Source: Glaciecola sp. UBA983 (lineage in GTDB: Bacteria; Pseudomonadota; Gammaproteobacteria; Enterobacterales; Alteromonadaceae). From it: a stretch of DNA of 47,707 nucleotides. Positions 1 to 9,646 of this stretch are shown one piece after another; position 1 is the stretch's first letter, and each line of letters starts with the position of its first letter. Location of the stretch: positions 1-47,707 of the forward strand of contig DBBN01000065.1 of the NCBI GenBank assembly GCA_002292215.1. The letters run 5' to 3'. The position numbers and the translations under genes were made by a program. The notes below the pieces were generated by a model. It searched no databases. It was given only the letters and a program-made list of their open reading frames with translations, and had not been told where the DNA came from.

Positions 1-574
1 AAAGTCTTTTAAACTTTATCTCAACAGCTTTAATAATACGCGATTTGATTCGCTCGAAGCCGTGCAGAAGACGTTATCTCAAGACTTAAGTGACTGTGCC
101 AAAGGAGTTGTCGAAGTAGAGGTCATCCCTCGTCAACAATTTGCGAGCCAAGAACTACATATATCTAAGGCGCAATCTTTGGATGAGCAAAATCTCGTTT
201 TTGCCGATTTTCAGGTTGATCCTAGCATCTTAACGTCCGATCCAAGCCAACCGACGAGTGAATTCCTCTATTCAGATTTACTCAAATCCAACTGTTTAAT
301 CACCAACCAACCCGATTGGGCAAGTATTTATATTAAATATCAAGGACCCAAAATCAATCATGAATCGTTATTACGTTATCTGATTTCTTTTCGTAACCAC
401 AATGAATTTCATGAACAATGTGTCGAACGCATCTTTTGTGATTTATTGACACATTGTCACTGTGACAAACTTACTGTGCTTGCTCGATATACACGCAGAG
501 GAGGATTAGACATTAATCCGTTTAGAAGTAACTTTGAGGCCCCCTATCCAGATTTACGTCTAATTCGCCAATAA
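1..574 (+). CDS. queF: NADPH-dependent 7-cyano-7-deazaguanine reductase QueF, 5'-truncated by window edge
   Basis: Reduces preQ0 to preQ1 in the cytoplasm, the last step before the queuosine precursor is inserted into tRNA. The reading frame is open from base 2 and starts with residues typical of the middle of the long (about 280 aa) gammaproteobacterial QueF, so roughly 90 N-terminal residues lie outside the window and 190 are visible. The catalytic cysteine is in SNCLITNQPDW (Cys codon 293-295), with the conserved Asp a few residues later. The family segments HNEFHEQCVERIF and RYTRRGGLDINPFRS follow near the C-terminus. An internal GTG at 62 is not the start, because the upstream codons still encode QueF sequence. 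The gene lies in the same direction as ppnN, as around E. coli queF. Confidence 0.95.
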   Translation, partial: KSFKLYLNSFNNTRFDSLEAVQKTLSQDLSDCAKGVVEVEVIPRQQFASQELHISKAQSLDEQNLVFADFQVDPSILTSDPSQPTSEFLYSDLLKSNCLITNQPDWASIYIKYQGPKINHESLLRYLISFRNHNEFHEQCVERIFCDLLTHCHCDKLTVLARYTRRGGLDINPFRSNFEAPYPDLRLIRQ

Positions 575-722
575 ACAAATACATTTTCATCGCTGATATT
601 AAGCTCATAATTAATCACATACCGCCGATGAAACAACAAGATGAATAGTAAAAAGCTGATGACGCGTATACTATTATCAAACACATGGTCGTAATCAAGT
701 ACATATAGGAAGTAGGTACATC

Positions 723-2093
723 ATGACACATACTCGCACGATTCAATTAAACCCCGTAGGCTGGATGAGTCAACTTTCCCAAGCAGAAATAGAATTACTC
801 GCCCAACATAATGACTCTGAACGTTATCAATTATTTCGCATTTGTTGTCTAGCCGTCCTCAACAGTGGCATCGACCAAGACGATATGTATGCGTTATTAA
901 ATGCTAATCAGCAATTTGATGTTCATTTAGTTCGACGTGAACGCGGTGTCAAAATTGAACTGATTAATCCACCTAGCCATGCATTTGTTGAAGGCAAACT
1001 CATCAAAGGCGTGCATGAACATTTGTTTTCCGTACTGCGTGATTTGTTATATATGGAAAATAAATATTTATTAAGCTCAGCAGAATGCTTTGCAGAAGGT
1101 GGCGTTTGCACCGATATGGTATTTGATATGTTACGCCACGCTAATTGCTTAACGACAAATGAACAACTCAATACCGTTGTATGTTGGGGGGGGCATTCGA
1201 TCCGTGAGCATGAATACAAATATACGAAAGAAGTTGGCTACCAACTGGGATTGCGCGAATTTAATATCTGTACTGGTTGCGGCCCAGGGGCTATGAAAGG
1301 TCCTATGAAAGGGGCTGCAATTGGCCATGCCAAGCAACGAGTAAAAAGTGGTCGGTTCATCGGTATTACTGAGCCGAGTATTATTGCAGCAGAGCCTCCA
1401 AATGCCATCGTCAACGAATTAATTATCATGCCAGACATCGAAAAACGCCTTGAAGCATTTGTTCGATTTGGCCATGCTATTGTTATTTTCCCTGGTGGTG
1501 TAGGCACCGCCGAAGAACTATTGTATTTACTCGGGATTATGCTACATGACAGTAACGTACAACAGCATATTCCGATTGTCTTAACAGGCCCGGCACAAAG
1601 TGCAGAGTACTTTACTGTGATTGATGATTTTATTGGTCAAACTCTAGGGGCTAAGGCGCAGGCCTTATATACCATTATAGTGGATGATGCTTCTGCGGTG
1701 GGAAGTTATCTGTATAAGCAAAAAGCCAAAGTCAGCGCGTATCGTAAGGCAATTGGGGACTCTTACGGGTTTAATTGGGCATTAAAAATCGATGCTGATT
1801 TTCAGCAGCCATTTATTCCTAATCATGAAAGTATGGCGCAGTTATCATTATCCTTTGAGCAACCATCACATCAACTTGCGGCTAACTTACGACGCGCATT
1901 TTCAGGTATTGTCGCGGGTAATATAAAAGCCCAAAGCGCCGCTGATATTCAAGCAAAAGGCCCTTATATTTTGCACGGGGATGAACGTCTAGCGCCACTC
2001 TTAGATACATTACTTAAGTCATTTGTGGAGCAAGGGCGAATGAAACTTCCAGGGTCGGTATACACCCCCTGTTTTCAGGTCACTGCGCCATAA
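723..2093 (+). CDS. ppnN: Pyrimidine/purine nucleotide 5'-monophosphate nucleosidase
   Basis: Cytoplasmic enzyme that hydrolyses nucleoside 5'-monophosphates to free base and ribose 5-phosphate, known in E. coli as PpnN (formerly YgdH). The 456 residues match the usual family length of about 454. The core is a lysine-decarboxylase-like (LOG) Rossmann fold with its signature PGGVGTAEE at about residue 257, preceded by the phosphate-binding segment GCGPGAMKGPMKGAA near residue 185. The N-terminal and C-terminal extensions typical of PpnN are both present. The ATG at 723 follows an AGGAAG ribosome site about 9 bases upstream. The gap from queF is about 150 bases, so it may have its own promoter. 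In E. coli the enzyme responds to (p)ppGpp; nothing about that can be read from DNA here. Confidence 0.93.
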   Translation: MTHTRTIQLNPVGWMSQLSQAEIELLAQHNDSERYQLFRICCLAVLNSGIDQDDMYALLNANQQFDVHLVRRERGVKIELINPPSHAFVEGKLIKGVHEHLFSVLRDLLYMENKYLLSSAECFAEGGVCTDMVFDMLRHANCLTTNEQLNTVVCWGGHSIREHEYKYTKEVGYQLGLREFNICTGCGPGAMKGPMKGAAIGHAKQRVKSGRFIGITEPSIIAAEPPNAIVNELIIMPDIEKRLEAFVRFGHAIVIFPGGVGTAEELLYLLGIMLHDSNVQQHIPIVLTGPAQSAEYFTVIDDFIGQTLGAKAQALYTIIVDDASAVGSYLYKQKAKVSAYRKAIGDSYGFNWALKIDADFQQPFIPNHESMAQLSLSFEQPSHQLAANLRRAFSGIVAGNIKAQSAADIQAKGPYILHGDERLAPLLDTLLKSFVEQGRMKLPGSVYTPCFQVTAP

Positions 2094-2238
2094 TGAGTAT
2101 AGCTAAAGTGAATAGCCCATATGCCATAAATCCCTAGAGAAACCCTATTAGATGCGTTACCATAACAATGTCTTAACATTTATATAGGTACTGCCTATCA
2201 TGGCTGTGCCTAACCTTTCCAATTTAAGGAATTTCTGC

Positions 2239-3246
2239 ATGACTCAACAACATATTACTGTTATTCGTGGTGATGGTATTGGTCCAGATATTATCGATTC
2301 AGCTATTCAAATTTTAGATAAAGTTGGCTGTGATTTCGCGTATGATTATGCCGATGCAGGCCTAATGGCATTAGAAAATCACGGTGAATTATTACCTGAA
2401 GAAACGCTAGAATTGATCAAGAAAAATCGCGTTGCATTAAAAGGTCCATTGACCACACCAGTCGGCGAAGGCTTCACATCAATTAACGTTAGCTTGCGTA
2501 AACAATTTAAATTGTATGCCAATGTTCGTCCAGTGTTGTCTTTTAAAGGCACTAAAGCACGTTACGAAGATATTGATATCATTACCGTACGTGAAAACAC
2601 GCAAGGGATGTATTCAGGTCTCGGACAAATCGTTTCTGCAGACGGCGAAGAAGCCGAAGCAAAAAGCATGATTACACGTGAAGGCGCAGAAAAAATCGTG
2701 GTATTCGCTTATGAGCTAGCTCGCCGTGAAGGTCGTAAAAAAGTCACCGCGGTACACAAAGCAAATATACTAAAATCTACATCAGGCTTGTTTTTGAAAG
2801 TCGCACGTGAAGTCGCTGAGCGTTACCCTGATATTGAATCCACAGAAATGATTGTTGATAATGCGTGCATGCAGTTAGTCATGAATCCGCATCAGTTTGA
2901 TGTGATTGTCACCACTAATTTATTTGGTGATATATTATCTGATTTATGTGCTGGTTTAGTCGGTGGTCTAGGTATGGCGCCAGGTGCCAACATTGGTGTC
3001 GATTGTGCTATTTTTGAAGCCGTTCATGGTTCAGCTCCAGACATTGCAGGCATGAACTTAGCAAATCCCACATCAGTCATCTTAGCCTCGATTCAAATGC
3101 TTGAATATTTAGAAATGAGTGATAAAGCAGAAAAAATTCGTGCAGCACTTAAAGACGTGATTGAAACCGGCGATCGTACAACCAAAGATTTGGGTGGAAC
3201 CCACGGTACTACTGAGTTTACTCAAGCTGTGCTTGAACGTTTATAA
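2239..3246 (+). CDS. NAD-type isocitrate dehydrogenase (isocitrate/isopropylmalate dehydrogenase family)
   Basis: Member of the beta-decarboxylating dehydrogenase family that oxidises isocitrate to 2-oxoglutarate in the TCA cycle. At 335 residues it is the short homodimeric type, distinct from the roughly 415-residue NADP Icd. Visible family features are GDGIGP at residues 10-15, the substrate-serine region GEGFTSINVSLR, the arginine-rich VRENTQGMYSG, the metal-binding NLFGDILSD and the cofactor segment [10 protein letters not shown] chose ATG 2239 rather than the upstream in-frame start at 2200, because AAGGA sits 8 bases before it and the homologous start is at MTQQHITVI. A hairpin terminator follows at 3291. 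Close relatives act on isopropylmalate or homoisocitrate, but the true LeuB is present at 36184, which favours isocitrate here. Confidence 0.85.
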   Translation: MTQQHITVIRGDGIGPDIIDSAIQILDKVGCDFAYDYADAGLMALENHGELLPEETLELIKKNRVALKGPLTTPVGEGFTSINVSLRKQFKLYANVRPVLSFKGTKARYEDIDIITVRENTQGMYSGLGQIVSADGEEAEAKSMITREGAEKIVVFAYELARREGRKKVTAVHKANILKSTSGLFLKVAREVAERYPDIESTEMIVDNACMQLVMNPHQFDVIVTTNLFGDILSDLCAGLVGGLGMAPGANIGVDCAIFEAVHGSAPDIAGMNLANPTSVILASIQMLEYLEMSDKAEKIRAALKDVIETGDRTTKDLGGTHGTTEFTQAVLERL

Positions 3247-3290
3247 CGATGACACTTAACCGTTAACAACGCGTTATTAGACTAATATCC

Positions 3291-3341
3291 AAACCAGTTA
3301 TTGAACAGTCGCATGCTACTGCTTCATTAACTGGTTTTTTT
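3291..3341 (+). terminator. Intrinsic terminator after the isocitrate dehydrogenase gene
   Basis: A 10-bp perfect stem, AAACCAGTTA (3291-3300) with TAACTGGTTT (3328-3337), is followed by a run of T to 3341. It lies 44 bases past the stop codon of the upstream plus-strand gene. Confidence 0.85.
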
Positions 3342-3513
3342 ATGCCTGACGCTCACCTTTTTGCTATTTGGTTGTTGTAACCCTGCACTAAAGATCGTTT
3401 TTTACGTGATTTTAGGCGAACCTATACCACGCTATTCTTGTGCTTTTTTATACTGTGAAGTGCATGGCAATCTAGCCATCTAACTTTCATCTAAATATAT
3501 AGGAGCACCATAA

Positions 3514-3924
3514 ATGCAACAATCTAATCATAAAATACACCTATTAGTCTGTGGGATCACGTTACTCATCGCTAGTGCATCATTTGCACATGCAGATGAG
3601 ACGATGACTAATGGCGCAGTTGCTACCACCAACATTACCACACTAGATCAAACGGCCAATAGCGACTCAGTCTGGGATCTTAATACTGCCAATGCCTCAG
3701 AGTTATCATCTATCAAAGGTATTGGTTTCAAAAAAGCACAAGCGATTGTGACTTACCGTGAAACTTACGGCGAGTTCACCAATGTAGAACAAGTAACGCT
3801 AGTAAAGGGGATTGGTAAAAAAATGCTCGCACGTATTCAATCGAGAATAACCGTCGCAAGTGATCATCAGCGCAGCGCGAAAACATCAACCAAGCAAAAC
3901 CTCAACCCAGCTCAAGACGAGTAG
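3514..3924 (+). CDS. comEA: Exported ComEA-like helix-hairpin-helix protein
   Basis: Small periplasmic DNA-binding protein of the ComEA type, which in naturally competent bacteria holds incoming double-stranded DNA. Of its 136 residues, about the first 27 form a signal peptide (hydrophobic core LLVCGITLLIASASFA, cleavage likely after HA). A spacer follows, then a tandem helix-hairpin-helix domain at roughly residues 53-115 with the two hairpins LSSIKGIGFKKAQAI and VTLVKGIGKKMLARI. AGGAG lies 9 bases before the ATG. The gene stands alone, flanked by a terminator on each side. This domain alone does not prove competence: many Alteromonadales carry such a gene without demonstrated transformation. 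Its last 60 bases precede a terminator shared with galU. Confidence 0.85.
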   Translation: MQQSNHKIHLLVCGITLLIASASFAHADETMTNGAVATTNITTLDQTANSDSVWDLNTANASELSSIKGIGFKKAQAIVTYRETYGEFTNVEQVTLVKGIGKKMLARIQSRITVASDHQRSAKTSTKQNLNPAQDE

Positions 3925-3957
3925 CTTAAGCCAACAATATACTTGGCGCAGCAACAA

Positions 3958-3990
3958 AAAAGGCTTAGTGTTGCAACTAAGCCTTTTATT
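3958..3990. terminator. Bidirectional terminator between comEA and galU
   Basis: A 12-bp stem AAAAGGCTTAGT (3958-3969) with ACTAAGCCTTTT (3976-3987) and a 6-base loop lies between the convergent comEA-like gene and galU. A-tract and T-tract flank it, so it can act on both strands. Confidence 0.85.
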
Positions 3991-4022
3991 CATACTCACG
4001 CTGGGCCTGCTAAATCAGTGGC

Positions 4023-4916
4023 TTAGCCATTCATCGAAGCAAGAAATTGCTTAAACTCTTCCCCTAATTCAGGGTGACGTAAAGCAAATTCAACATTCGC
4101 TTTCATATAACCGAGTTTAGAACCACAATCATGACTTTTGCCTTTCATGTAATAAGCATCAACCTGTTCAACATGCATCAAAGATGAAATAGCATCAGTC
4201 AATTGGATCTCACCACCAGCACCTGGAGGAGTAAACTCAAGTAACTCCCAGATACGTTCAGATAACACGTAACGTCCAACTACGGCTAAGTTTGATGGTG
4301 CATCGTCTATATCGGGTTTTTCGACCATTGCATGGATCTTTGCTGATTCGCCTTGACCAATTTTGACACCATCTAAATCCACCACACCAAATTTACTCAC
4401 ATCTTCATCTGGGACTTGTTCGACCAAGACCTGTGATACACGAGAGGTATTAAATTTAGAGACCATTTCGGCTAGATTGTCTTTTTTTAAGTTACTCGCA
4501 GCGTCATCCATAATGACATCCGGTAATACAACGGCAAATGGTGCATCGCCGACAACAGGGTGTGCACACATAATTGCATGACCTAAGCCATTAGCAACGC
4601 CTTGGCGAACCTGCATTATCGTGACCCCTTTGGGGACAATCGCTTGGACTTCTTCGAGTAATTGTCGCTTAACCCGTTTTTCTAAGGTTGATTCTAATTC
4701 ATACGACGTGTCAAAATGGTTTTCAATACTGTTTTTGGACGCATGCGTCACTAATACGATTTCTTTAATGCCCGCTGCGACACATTCATTAACCACGTAT
4801 TGAATCAGTGGCTTGTCTACCACTGGCAACATCTCTTTTGGTATCGCTTTGGTTGCTGGCAACATTCTAGTGCCTAGACCCGCAACAGGGATCACTGCTT
4901 TTGTAACTTGGCTCAT
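4023..4916 (-). CDS. galU: UTP--glucose-1-phosphate uridylyltransferase
   Basis: Makes UDP-glucose from UTP and glucose 1-phosphate in the cytoplasm, feeding Ugd and GalE encoded nearby and hence envelope polysaccharide synthesis. The 297 residues match the GalU family length. The nucleotide-binding N-terminus is [20 protein letters not shown] starting near residue 12. [13 protein letters not shown] follows, and VEKP and [10 protein letters not shown] lie further on. The ATG overlaps the TAA of ugd by one base (TAATG on the minus strand), so the two are co-transcribed in the order ugd then galU and probably translationally coupled. A bidirectional terminator lies just beyond the stop codon. 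Confidence 0.96.
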   Translation of the reverse strand: MSQVTKAVIPVAGLGTRMLPATKAIPKEMLPVVDKPLIQYVVNECVAAGIKEIVLVTHASKNSIENHFDTSYELESTLEKRVKRQLLEEVQAIVPKGVTIMQVRQGVANGLGHAIMCAHPVVGDAPFAVVLPDVIMDDAASNLKKDNLAEMVSKFNTSRVSQVLVEQVPDEDVSKFGVVDLDGVKIGQGESAKIHAMVEKPDIDDAPSNLAVVGRYVLSERIWELLEFTPPGAGGEIQLTDAISSLMHVEQVDAYYMKGKSHDCGSKLGYMKANVEFALRHPELGEEFKQFLASMNG

Positions 4917-6259
4917 TAATGCCTACCCTTAATTGATAATCCACGACCTATGCCATAATACGCCAAGCCATGCTCAGCGACGATGGTAGGTTCAAATAAG
5001 TTTCGTCCGTCAAATACTACTTTATCTTTTAAGATTGTTTCTAAAGCCGTAAAGTCTGGTGCTCTAAATGCTTGCCATTCTGTACAGATGGCTAACATGT
5101 CCGCGCCATTCAATGCTGCATCTTTCGTGCCCATTAGGCGTAGATCTTCACGATGCCCATAGATACGCTGAGTTTCTTCCATTGCTTCGGGATCAAATGC
5201 TTGCACCGTCGCGCCCTGCTCCCACAATAATTCGAGTAATACACGAGCCGAAGCTTCGCGCATATCATCAGTGTTGGGTTTAAAAGACAAGCCCCATAAT
5301 GCCACAACCTTACCGGATAAGTCACCGTTAAAATGGCGCATCATGTAATCAAATAATTTATGTTTTTGGGTATTATTCACCGCTTCAACGGCTTGCAATA
5401 CTTTAGCGTCATAGCCAATGTTCGTTGCACTGCGAATAAGCGCTTGCACATCTTTGGGGAAACAAGATCCACCATAACCGCAGCCAGGGTAAATAAATTG
5501 ATAGCCAATTCGAGGATCAGAACCAATACCTTTTCGCACGTTTTCAATATCTGCGCCAAATTCCTCCGCTAAATTCGCCATTTCATTCATAAAACTGATT
5601 TTAGTTGCCAACATACAATTCGCTGCGTACTTAGTCAGCTCAGCACTACGAATATCCATTATAATCACACGCTCATTATTGCGGTTAAATGGATAATACA
5701 ATTCACGTAAACGTTTTTCTGCGAATTCAGAATCTGTGCCTAAAATAATTCGATCCGGACGCATACAGTCATGTACCGCAGCGCCTTCTTTTAAAAATTC
5801 AGGATTAGACACAACGTCAAAAGTAATCTGCTTATTCAAATCACGTAAACACGTATTGACTTGTTCGATAACTTTATCTGCTGTACCGACAGGTACAGTG
5901 GATTTGTTGACAATAATAGTATGTGATTGCATATAGGTAGCGATGGTTTCTGCAACTTTCAATACGTATTTTAAATCTGCTGAACCATCTTCATCTGGGG
6001 GGGTACCGACTGCGATAAACACGACATCGGCATGCTCAACACCGTGTTTAGCGTCGGTAGTAAAGTGCAGGCGCTTGGCTTCATAATTTGCTGTCACTAA
6101 TGGCGTCAAGCCAGGTTCAAAAATCGGGATCTGGCCGTTTTTGAGATTTTCTACTTTTTGTTCATCAATATCGATGCATACCACATCATGACCGACATCC
6201 GCTAACACCGCAGCTTGTACCAACCCAACGTAACCAATTCCAAATACAGTAACTTTCAT
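4916..6259 (-). CDS. ugd: UDP-glucose 6-dehydrogenase
   Basis: NAD-dependent four-electron oxidation of UDP-glucose to UDP-glucuronate, used for capsule, exopolysaccharide or lipid A sugar pathways. The N-terminal Rossmann motif [10 protein letters not shown] is at residues 7-16, the acidic NAD ribose-binding residue is in VVCIDID, and the catalytic cysteine is in [10 protein letters not shown] at about residue 266. The protein is 447 residues from the ATG at 6259. That ATG follows AAGGAT by 5 bases and is preferred to the TTG codon immediately upstream. First gene of a two-gene operon with galU. It is divergent from the peptide transporter gene across a gap of about 285 bases, in which I could not identify a convincing promoter. 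Confidence 0.95.
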   Translation of the reverse strand: MKVTVFGIGYVGLVQAAVLADVGHDVVCIDIDEQKVENLKNGQIPIFEPGLTPLVTANYEAKRLHFTTDAKHGVEHADVVFIAVGTPPDEDGSADLKYVLKVAETIATYMQSHTIIVNKSTVPVGTADKVIEQVNTCLRDLNKQITFDVVSNPEFLKEGAAVHDCMRPDRIILGTDSEFAEKRLRELYYPFNRNNERVIIMDIRSAELTKYAANCMLATKISFMNEMANLAEEFGADIENVRKGIGSDPRIGYQFIYPGCGYGGSCFPKDVQALIRSATNIGYDAKVLQAVEAVNNTQKHKLFDYMMRHFNGDLSGKVVALWGLSFKPNTDDMREASARVLLELLWEQGATVQAFDPEAMEETQRIYGHREDLRLMGTKDAALNGADMLAICTEWQAFRAPDFTALETILKDKVVFDGRNLFEPTIVAEHGLAYYGIGRGLSIKGRH

Positions 6260-6544
6260 CAAATATCCTTATAATTCCGACTTAATTAGATTATCGGCAA
6301 ATGTTTTCCTAATTAAATATTAGTAGTGAAATTGATATTCGTCACACTTATTACTGAATTATAGTAAAAAATAAATAATCAGCCCTGACTACCCTCCATT
6401 TGTACTATGCCATGGCTTAGGTTAAGATTACGCCCGTGCTAAATACACGGTAAAACTAAATAATAATAACATTATACTTCATGGCGTTACTTCCACCCCT
6501 GCTGGGCTTGTTGAGCAACGAACATGATTTTTATAGGTATACAA

Positions 6545-8059
6545 ATGACAACAAATACTAACGACACTGGCTTTTTTGGCCATCCTCGCGGTTTACAAAC
6601 ACTCTTTATGACAGAGATGTGGGAACGCATGAGCTATTATGGGATGCGTGCATTACTCGTTTTATACATGACACTCTCTTTACAAGAAGGCGGGTTAGGC
6701 ATCACCGTTGCTTCTGCGGGTGCTATTTACGGCCTTTATACTGGGGCAGTTTACTTTATGGGCTTACCGGGTGGCTGGATGGCTGACCGTTTAATCGGCG
6801 GACAAAAAGCCGTTTATTATGGTGGTGTTATCATCATGATTGGCCATATTATTTTAGCAATCCCAGCACAATCTACCTTTTATATTGGCTTAATCTTTGT
6901 TGTATTAGGTACTGGATTATTAAAACCAAATATTGGTGCAATCGTTGGTCAATTATATGCACCAAGCGATCAACGTCGAGATAGTGGGTATACCTTGTAT
7001 TACATGGGTATTAATATCGGTGCCGTTATTGGTTACACCGTGTGTGGTTATTTACAAGTCAATATGGGTTATCACTGGGCATTTGGTGCTGCAGCGGTAG
7101 GCATGGCAATTGGCTTAGTCCAGTATCGCATCACATTAGGAAATTTAGGTGCAGTTGCAGCAGTCCCAACTCAACCTCTTAGTGTTTCAGCGCAAAAGCT
7201 TTCTTGGAATATTATCGGGGCATTTTTGATTGTCGTTGCAGGTATTACTTACGCCATTTACAACGGGTTTATTACATTCGATCCGGTACCCGTCGCTAAA
7301 GCCGTTGCGGTGATTTTTTGCTTAATTTTTGTTGCTTATTTTGCAGCAATTTACTTCAAAGGCAATCTTAACGCGAACGAGAAAAAAGGCATGTGGGCAT
7401 TGCTGCTTATTTGTATTGCTTCTGCGTGTTTTTGGGCGGGCTTTGAGCAAGCAGGTTCATCACTAAACTTATTTGGTCGTGATTATACTGACCGTATGTT
7501 GGGTGCATTTGAAATCCCCACTGCATGGTTCCAATCAGCCAACTCTTTCTTTATCGTCATTTTATCGCCGTTTTTTGCTGCCTTATGGATTAACCTAGCC
7601 AAAAGAATGATCACACCAAGCTATTCAGTTAAATGTGCGTTTGGTTTAATTGTCATGGCAACGGGCTTTATTGTGATGTTTTTTGCTTCACAATACGCCG
7701 CAGCGGGTCTAAAGGTCGCACCATATTGGTTGATAGCAACGTACTTCTTACACACCGTTGGTGAGTTATGTTTAAGCCCTGTCGCATTAAGTGCTGTGTC
7801 TAAACTTTCGCCAAAACGCTTTGCAGGTCAAATGATGGGTGTATTCGTTCTCACTTACTCTATTGGTAATGTCATTGCAGGTTTATTAGCAGGTAACTTC
7901 GATCCAGAAAACCTAGAGCAAATGCCTAACTTGTATTTGCAAATTAGCTTGTTCGGTATTTCTATCGGTATTATTCTCGTCTTACTCAGTTTTAAAACTA
8001 AGTATTGGGAAATGTCTGCTGAATCAGCAGCGCAGGAAGCAGAGCACAAGCCTGCATAA
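6545..8059 (+). CDS. Proton-dependent oligopeptide transporter (POT/PTR2 family)
   Basis: Inner-membrane proton symporter for di- and tripeptides, similar to E. coli DtpA/DtpB. The 504 residues contain about a dozen or more hydrophobic segments. The family proton-coupling motif appears as EMWERMSYYGMRALL near residue 24, and the second POT signature region is around GTGLLKPNIGAIVGQLY. ATG 6545 (MTTNTN) is preceded by a weak TAGGT; another in-frame ATG at 6524 has no better ribosome site, so the start is uncertain by seven codons. A strong terminator follows at 8082. It is divergent from ugd. The substrate range cannot be read from the sequence. Confidence 0.93.
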   Translation: MTTNTNDTGFFGHPRGLQTLFMTEMWERMSYYGMRALLVLYMTLSLQEGGLGITVASAGAIYGLYTGAVYFMGLPGGWMADRLIGGQKAVYYGGVIIMIGHIILAIPAQSTFYIGLIFVVLGTGLLKPNIGAIVGQLYAPSDQRRDSGYTLYYMGINIGAVIGYTVCGYLQVNMGYHWAFGAAAVGMAIGLVQYRITLGNLGAVAAVPTQPLSVSAQKLSWNIIGAFLIVVAGITYAIYNGFITFDPVPVAKAVAVIFCLIFVAYFAAIYFKGNLNANEKKGMWALLLICIASACFWAGFEQAGSSLNLFGRDYTDRMLGAFEIPTAWFQSANSFFIVILSPFFAALWINLAKRMITPSYSVKCAFGLIVMATGFIVMFFASQYAAAGLKVAPYWLIATYFLHTVGELCLSPVALSAVSKLSPKRFAGQMMGVFVLTYSIGNVIAGLLAGNFDPENLEQMPNLYLQISLFGISIGIILVLLSFKTKYWEMSAESAAQEAEHKPA

Positions 8060-8081
8060 ACGTGTTATAGATATAGCCATT

Positions 8082-8127
8082 AAGGCTTGTTGGTCGCGTA
8101 TGGTTTACGCACTAACAAGCCTTTTTT
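8082..8127 (+). terminator. Intrinsic terminator after the peptide transporter gene
   Basis: AAGGCTTGTTGGT (8082-8094) pairs with ACTAACAAGCCTT (8111-8123) with one G-U pair, extended inward by GCG/CGC, and is followed by TTTT. It lies 22 bases past the transporter stop codon. Confidence 0.85.
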
Positions 8128-8218
8128 ATGTTTATCGTTCTGTGTCTGGATAGAGCCGCTAGGAAACTTCTCTGTTTTTAGTTATTATACAAATACACTC
8201 AATTGCACTTTGGCATCC

Positions 8219-8518
8219 ATGAAGCTTTATTTTTCTACCAAACAGATACCACAACTTCAAGCTATGCCGCTGACCCAGCGGATAAAATTGCTAGAAACAG
8301 CCACCACGCAATTAACCATACCAGAAAAAACGCTACTTAATATTTTAAAATTATGTGTTATCGCGCCTTTTTTCATTCTATTATTACGAGTAGTTAATGA
8401 TTGGACGTCGCTGTTATGGGCCTGTCTCATTTTATTACTCTATCCGTTGGTTGTGAGGCCGATACAATTTTCACTGAGTGCAAAATACTTACCTGGCGTT
8501 AACCCATCGCAAGATTAA
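8219..8518 (+). CDS. Small hypothetical membrane protein
   Basis: A 99-residue protein of unknown function. The N-terminal half is polar (MKLYFSTKQIPQLQAMPLTQ). The second half has two adjacent hydrophobic segments, around LKLCVIAPFFILLLRVV and SLLWACLILLLYPLVV, consistent with a hairpin of two membrane helices. I placed the start at ATG 8219 rather than at the longer frame beginning at 8087, because the longer frame runs through the preceding terminator. No strong ribosome site is visible. It ends 20 bases before galE on the same strand, so the two may be co-transcribed. It resembles short uncharacterised proteins common in Alteromonadales, but I cannot name a family with confidence. Confidence 0.7.
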   Translation: MKLYFSTKQIPQLQAMPLTQRIKLLETATTQLTIPEKTLLNILKLCVIAPFFILLLRVVNDWTSLLWACLILLLYPLVVRPIQFSLSAKYLPGVNPSQD

Positions 8519-8538
8519 ATTAAGATTAAGGAAAATCA

Positions 8539-9558
8539 ATGTCTACTATTTTAGTAACTGGCGGAGCTGGCTATATTGGCTCTCACACTGTTTTACAATT
8601 ATTAGAGCAAGGCGATACGGTTATCGTACTAGATAATTTTTGTAACTCCTCAGCAGAATCAATTACTCGCGTACAACGACTAACTGACCGACAAGTGACA
8701 TTAGTGCAAGGTGATATTCGCGATGCTAGTGCCCTACGTGATGTGTTTAGCCAATACAAGATTGATTCAGTTATTCATTTTGCCGGTTTAAAAGCGGTCG
8801 GTGAATCCGTTGCTCAGCCACTTAAGTACTATGAAAACAACGTGTTTGGCTCAGTACAACTATGTAATGTTATGAGCGAGTTTGGTATCAAGAACATCGT
8901 ATTTTCTTCTTCTGCTACGGTATACGGCGATCCAGTTGCCCTGCCGCTCCAAGAATCAATGCCAACAGGCACTCCCACTAATCCTTATGGCCAATCCAAA
9001 TTAATGGTTGAACATGTTTTGCGTGATTTATACACGTCAGATAATGAATGGAATATCGCGATTTTGCGTTATTTTAATCCTGTAGGCGCCCACAAATCAG
9101 GTGACATTGGTGAAGATCCAAATGGGTTACCCAACAATTTAATGCCGTTTATTAGCCAAACAGCAACGGGGAAACGTGATTGTTTAGCCGTATTTGGCAA
9201 TGATTATGACACCCACGACGGCACTGGCGTCCGCGATTATATTCATGTCGTTGACTTAGCAGATGGACACTTAAAAGCGCTAAATGCACTCACTCAAAAA
9301 CCTGGTGTATTAACGGTTAATTTAGGTACGGGTATCGGTTACAGTGTATTAGATATGGTTAAGGCATTTGAAGCTGCAAGTGGCGTAAATGTGCCGTACA
9401 AAATTGTGGCACGACGACCAGGTGATGTAGCGGCGTGTTATGCCGATCCTAGTCATGCTAAAGCAGTATTAGGTTGGGAAGCAAAGTTAGATTTACAAGC
9501 TATGTGTGATGATACATGGCGCTGGCAATCTGCGAACCCCAACGGCTATCAAGGCTAA
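8539..9558 (+). CDS. galE: UDP-glucose 4-epimerase
   Basis: NAD-dependent interconversion of UDP-glucose and UDP-galactose in the cytoplasm. The 339 residues match GalE (E. coli 338). The Rossmann motif is GGAGYIGSH at residues 8-16. The short-chain dehydrogenase catalytic set is visible as Ser in FSSSATVYG (about residue 124) and Tyr150/Lys154 in NPYGQSK. The C-terminal sugar-binding region includes VRDYIHVVDLADGH. A TAAGGA ribosome site lies upstream of the ATG. No Leloir-pathway galK or galT is adjacent, and ugd and galU are a few kilobases away, so its main job is probably envelope sugar supply rather than galactose catabolism. Confidence 0.96.
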   Translation: MSTILVTGGAGYIGSHTVLQLLEQGDTVIVLDNFCNSSAESITRVQRLTDRQVTLVQGDIRDASALRDVFSQYKIDSVIHFAGLKAVGESVAQPLKYYENNVFGSVQLCNVMSEFGIKNIVFSSSATVYGDPVALPLQESMPTGTPTNPYGQSKLMVEHVLRDLYTSDNEWNIAILRYFNPVGAHKSGDIGEDPNGLPNNLMPFISQTATGKRDCLAVFGNDYDTHDGTGVRDYIHVVDLADGHLKALNALTQKPGVLTVNLGTGIGYSVLDMVKAFEAASGVNVPYKIVARRPGDVAACYADPSHAKAVLGWEAKLDLQAMCDDTWRWQSANPNGYQG

Positions 9559-9572
9559 ATCAATACGTGAAC

Positions 9573-9612
9573 AACCCAGCGACATCGCTTCGCTCTGATC
9601 ACTGGGTTTTTT
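9573..9612 (+). terminator. Intrinsic terminator after galE
   Basis: AACCCAG (9573-9579) pairs with CTGGGTT (9602-9608) across a loop containing a smaller GC-rich pairing, followed by T to 9612. It lies between the convergent galE and mlaA genes. Confidence 0.75.
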
Positions 9613-9646
9613 GTGTCTTATTATTTAACTTTCAGCTGTGAAGCAG

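Noticed and set aside
3860..4054. Open frame of 64 codons after the comEA-like gene
   Set aside because: It overlaps the end of that gene, runs through the bidirectional terminator at 3958-3987 and into the end of galU; no ribosome site or family resemblance.
6263..6544. Promoters in the ugd/peptide transporter divergent gap
   Set aside because: Several AT-rich hexamers exist, but none pairs a good -35 with a -10 at 16-18 bases; I could not support a specific promoter.
8087..8218. Longer N-terminus for the small membrane protein before galE
   Set aside because: The added codons cross the intrinsic terminator of the peptide transporter gene and have ordinary noncoding character; ATG 8219 is preferred.
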